This document shows, one piece after another, positions 63,121 to 64,000 of a DNA stretch of 64,000 nt; the first letter of the stretch is position 1, and each line of letters starts with the position of its first letter. Below the pieces are notes generated by a model. The model ran no database searches. It had not been told where the DNA came from and saw only the letters and a program-made list of their open reading frames with translations. This DNA comes from Mycocentrospora acerina (taxonomy: Eukaryota > Ascomycota > Dothideomycetes > Pleosporales). The position numbers and the translations under genes were made by a program. The stretch spans positions 62,001 through 126,000 of the forward strand of contig JAKUHH010000035.1 of assembly GCA_022701365.1 (NCBI GenBank), in the 5' to 3' direction.

Positions 63121-64000
63121 ATGTGGTTTTCTTCCATCTTAGCGATTTTGCTTGGAATCTGCCATGTAGCGCAAGCAAAGGCCGTATTCGCGCACTTCAT
63201 GGTAAGTGTCGGGACAGCTTGATACATATTCAAAGATGAATCCAGCGCGCTGATAGATTATAAGATGCAAAATACAGAGTTATTTACAACCGCTAAATGG
63301 GAGAAAGAAATACAAGACGCAAAGGACGCACACATTGATGGGTTTGCGCTCAACATCGTCTGGCCATGGAACCCTCTCATGACCCAGCTTTCGAACGCCT
63401 TTACGGCGGCGAACAACAAGAAAGGCTTCTACATGATATTCTCGTTCGATTACGCTGGGGGAGACCCTGATGTCGGGTGGCCCAAGAATGAAGTCATCAA
63501 CTTGCTCAAGATCTATGGGAAGAACGGCGCATACTTCCAGCATGATGGTAACGTTCCTCTCGTTTCCACATTCGAAGGACCAGCGTGGTACAAAGATTGG
63601 CCAGAAATTAAAAAGACTGTCCCGTGTCACTTTGTACCTAGTTGGTCATCTTTGGGAGCCAAGAGAGCGATGTCTTCTGGTGTTGTGGTAAGCTCGCCTC
63701 TATGTTTTGGAGTCGTACCTGCTGTTGAGGATTTCTGACAATAGACACGATAGGACGGTCTCTTCAGCTGGGGAGCTTGGCCTGAGGGTCCCAATAACAT
63801 GAATACTGAAATCGATGCGTCTTACAAGGAATTTCTTAACGGTAAAACCTATATGATGCCGGTCGCGCCATGGTTTTATACCAATCTCCCTAACTTCGGT
63901 GGCAAGAACTGGGTTTGGCGAGGGGACTCTCTTTGGTCCGATCGCTGGCATCACGTCTGGTTTAGAAATCCCGAATATGTTCAGATCATCTCCTGGAACG
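63121..64000 (+). CDS. Secreted GH71 alpha-1,3-glucanase (mutanase), partial
   Basis: Exons 63121-63201, 63265-63687 and 63754 to the window end; the C-terminus is outside. A signal peptide (MWFSSILAILLGICHVAQA) precedes KAVFAHFM, then, across intron 1, MQNTELFTTAKWEKEI, DAHIDGFALNIVWPW, FYMIFSFDYAGGDPDVGWP, PLVSTFEGPAWYKDWPEIK and, after intron 2, DGLFSWGAWPEGPNNMNTE, MPVAPWFYTNLP and FRNPEYVQIISWN. This is the GH71 catalytic domain that cuts alpha-1,3-glucan in fungal walls. Intron 1 (63202-63264) uses GTAAGT with a non-typical TATAAG acceptor, chosen because it keeps exact family spacing. Intron 2 is 63688-63753. The family usual VGNT after HFM is MQNT here. Confidence 0.9.

Overview
The window looks like nuclear chromosomal DNA of a filamentous ascomycete, probably a Dothideomycete of the Pleosporales type (the class is an inference). 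Genes are monocistronic on both strands, introns are 39-196 bp with GT..AG ends and CTAAC/CTAAT-type branch sites, intergenic DNA is rich in simple repeats, and the proteins are fungal ones (DASH Dad4, Atg15, HET-ankyrin, Zn2Cys6, GH71). I support about 24 protein-coding genes and one low-confidence small ORF. I saw no tRNA, rRNA or CRISPR, and no intact transposon.

Positions 1-31,000 are mostly conserved housekeeping genes: a partial Pho85-type cyclin, RPL7, GOT1, the INO80 pair IES6 and ARP5 with the kinetochore gene DAD4 between them, a rhodanese plus tyrosine-phosphatase protein, NSE1 of SMC5/6, DAHP synthase, an uncharacterised acidic protein, a coiled-coil TACC-like spindle protein and a VPS9-domain Rab GEF. 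Several chromosome-biology genes (DAD4/IES6, the TACC-like gene, NSE1) have CGCG-core motifs resembling G1/S (MBF/SBF-type) elements just upstream.

Positions 31,000-45,100 are more accessory. ATG15 (vacuolar lipase) is followed by a HET-domain protein with 18 ankyrin repeats. The last repeats form a very homogeneous 210-bp supra-repeat, and the array continues in frame past the stop codon. Then come a short-chain dehydrogenase, an NTF2-like small protein and a Zn2Cys6 regulator. The upstream regions of these three share an exact 10-bp motif with a CGG core, which suggests a small, self-contained regulon. A secreted GH16 glucanase follows.

Positions 45,100-64,000 hold an MCT-type transporter, a large BTB protein, an uncharacterised Ser/Pro-rich protein, a DUF7704-type membrane protein, an allantoate-permease-like transporter, a 4.6-kb gene-poor stretch and the start of a GH71 alpha-1,3-glucanase that runs off the end.

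The strongest candidates for something undescribed are the SDR/NTF2-like/Zn2Cys6 trio with its shared promoter motif, and the HET-ankyrin gene with its homogenised array and decayed tail. Exon boundaries were set by eye from splice signals and family alignment from memory, so single boundaries may shift by a few bases.
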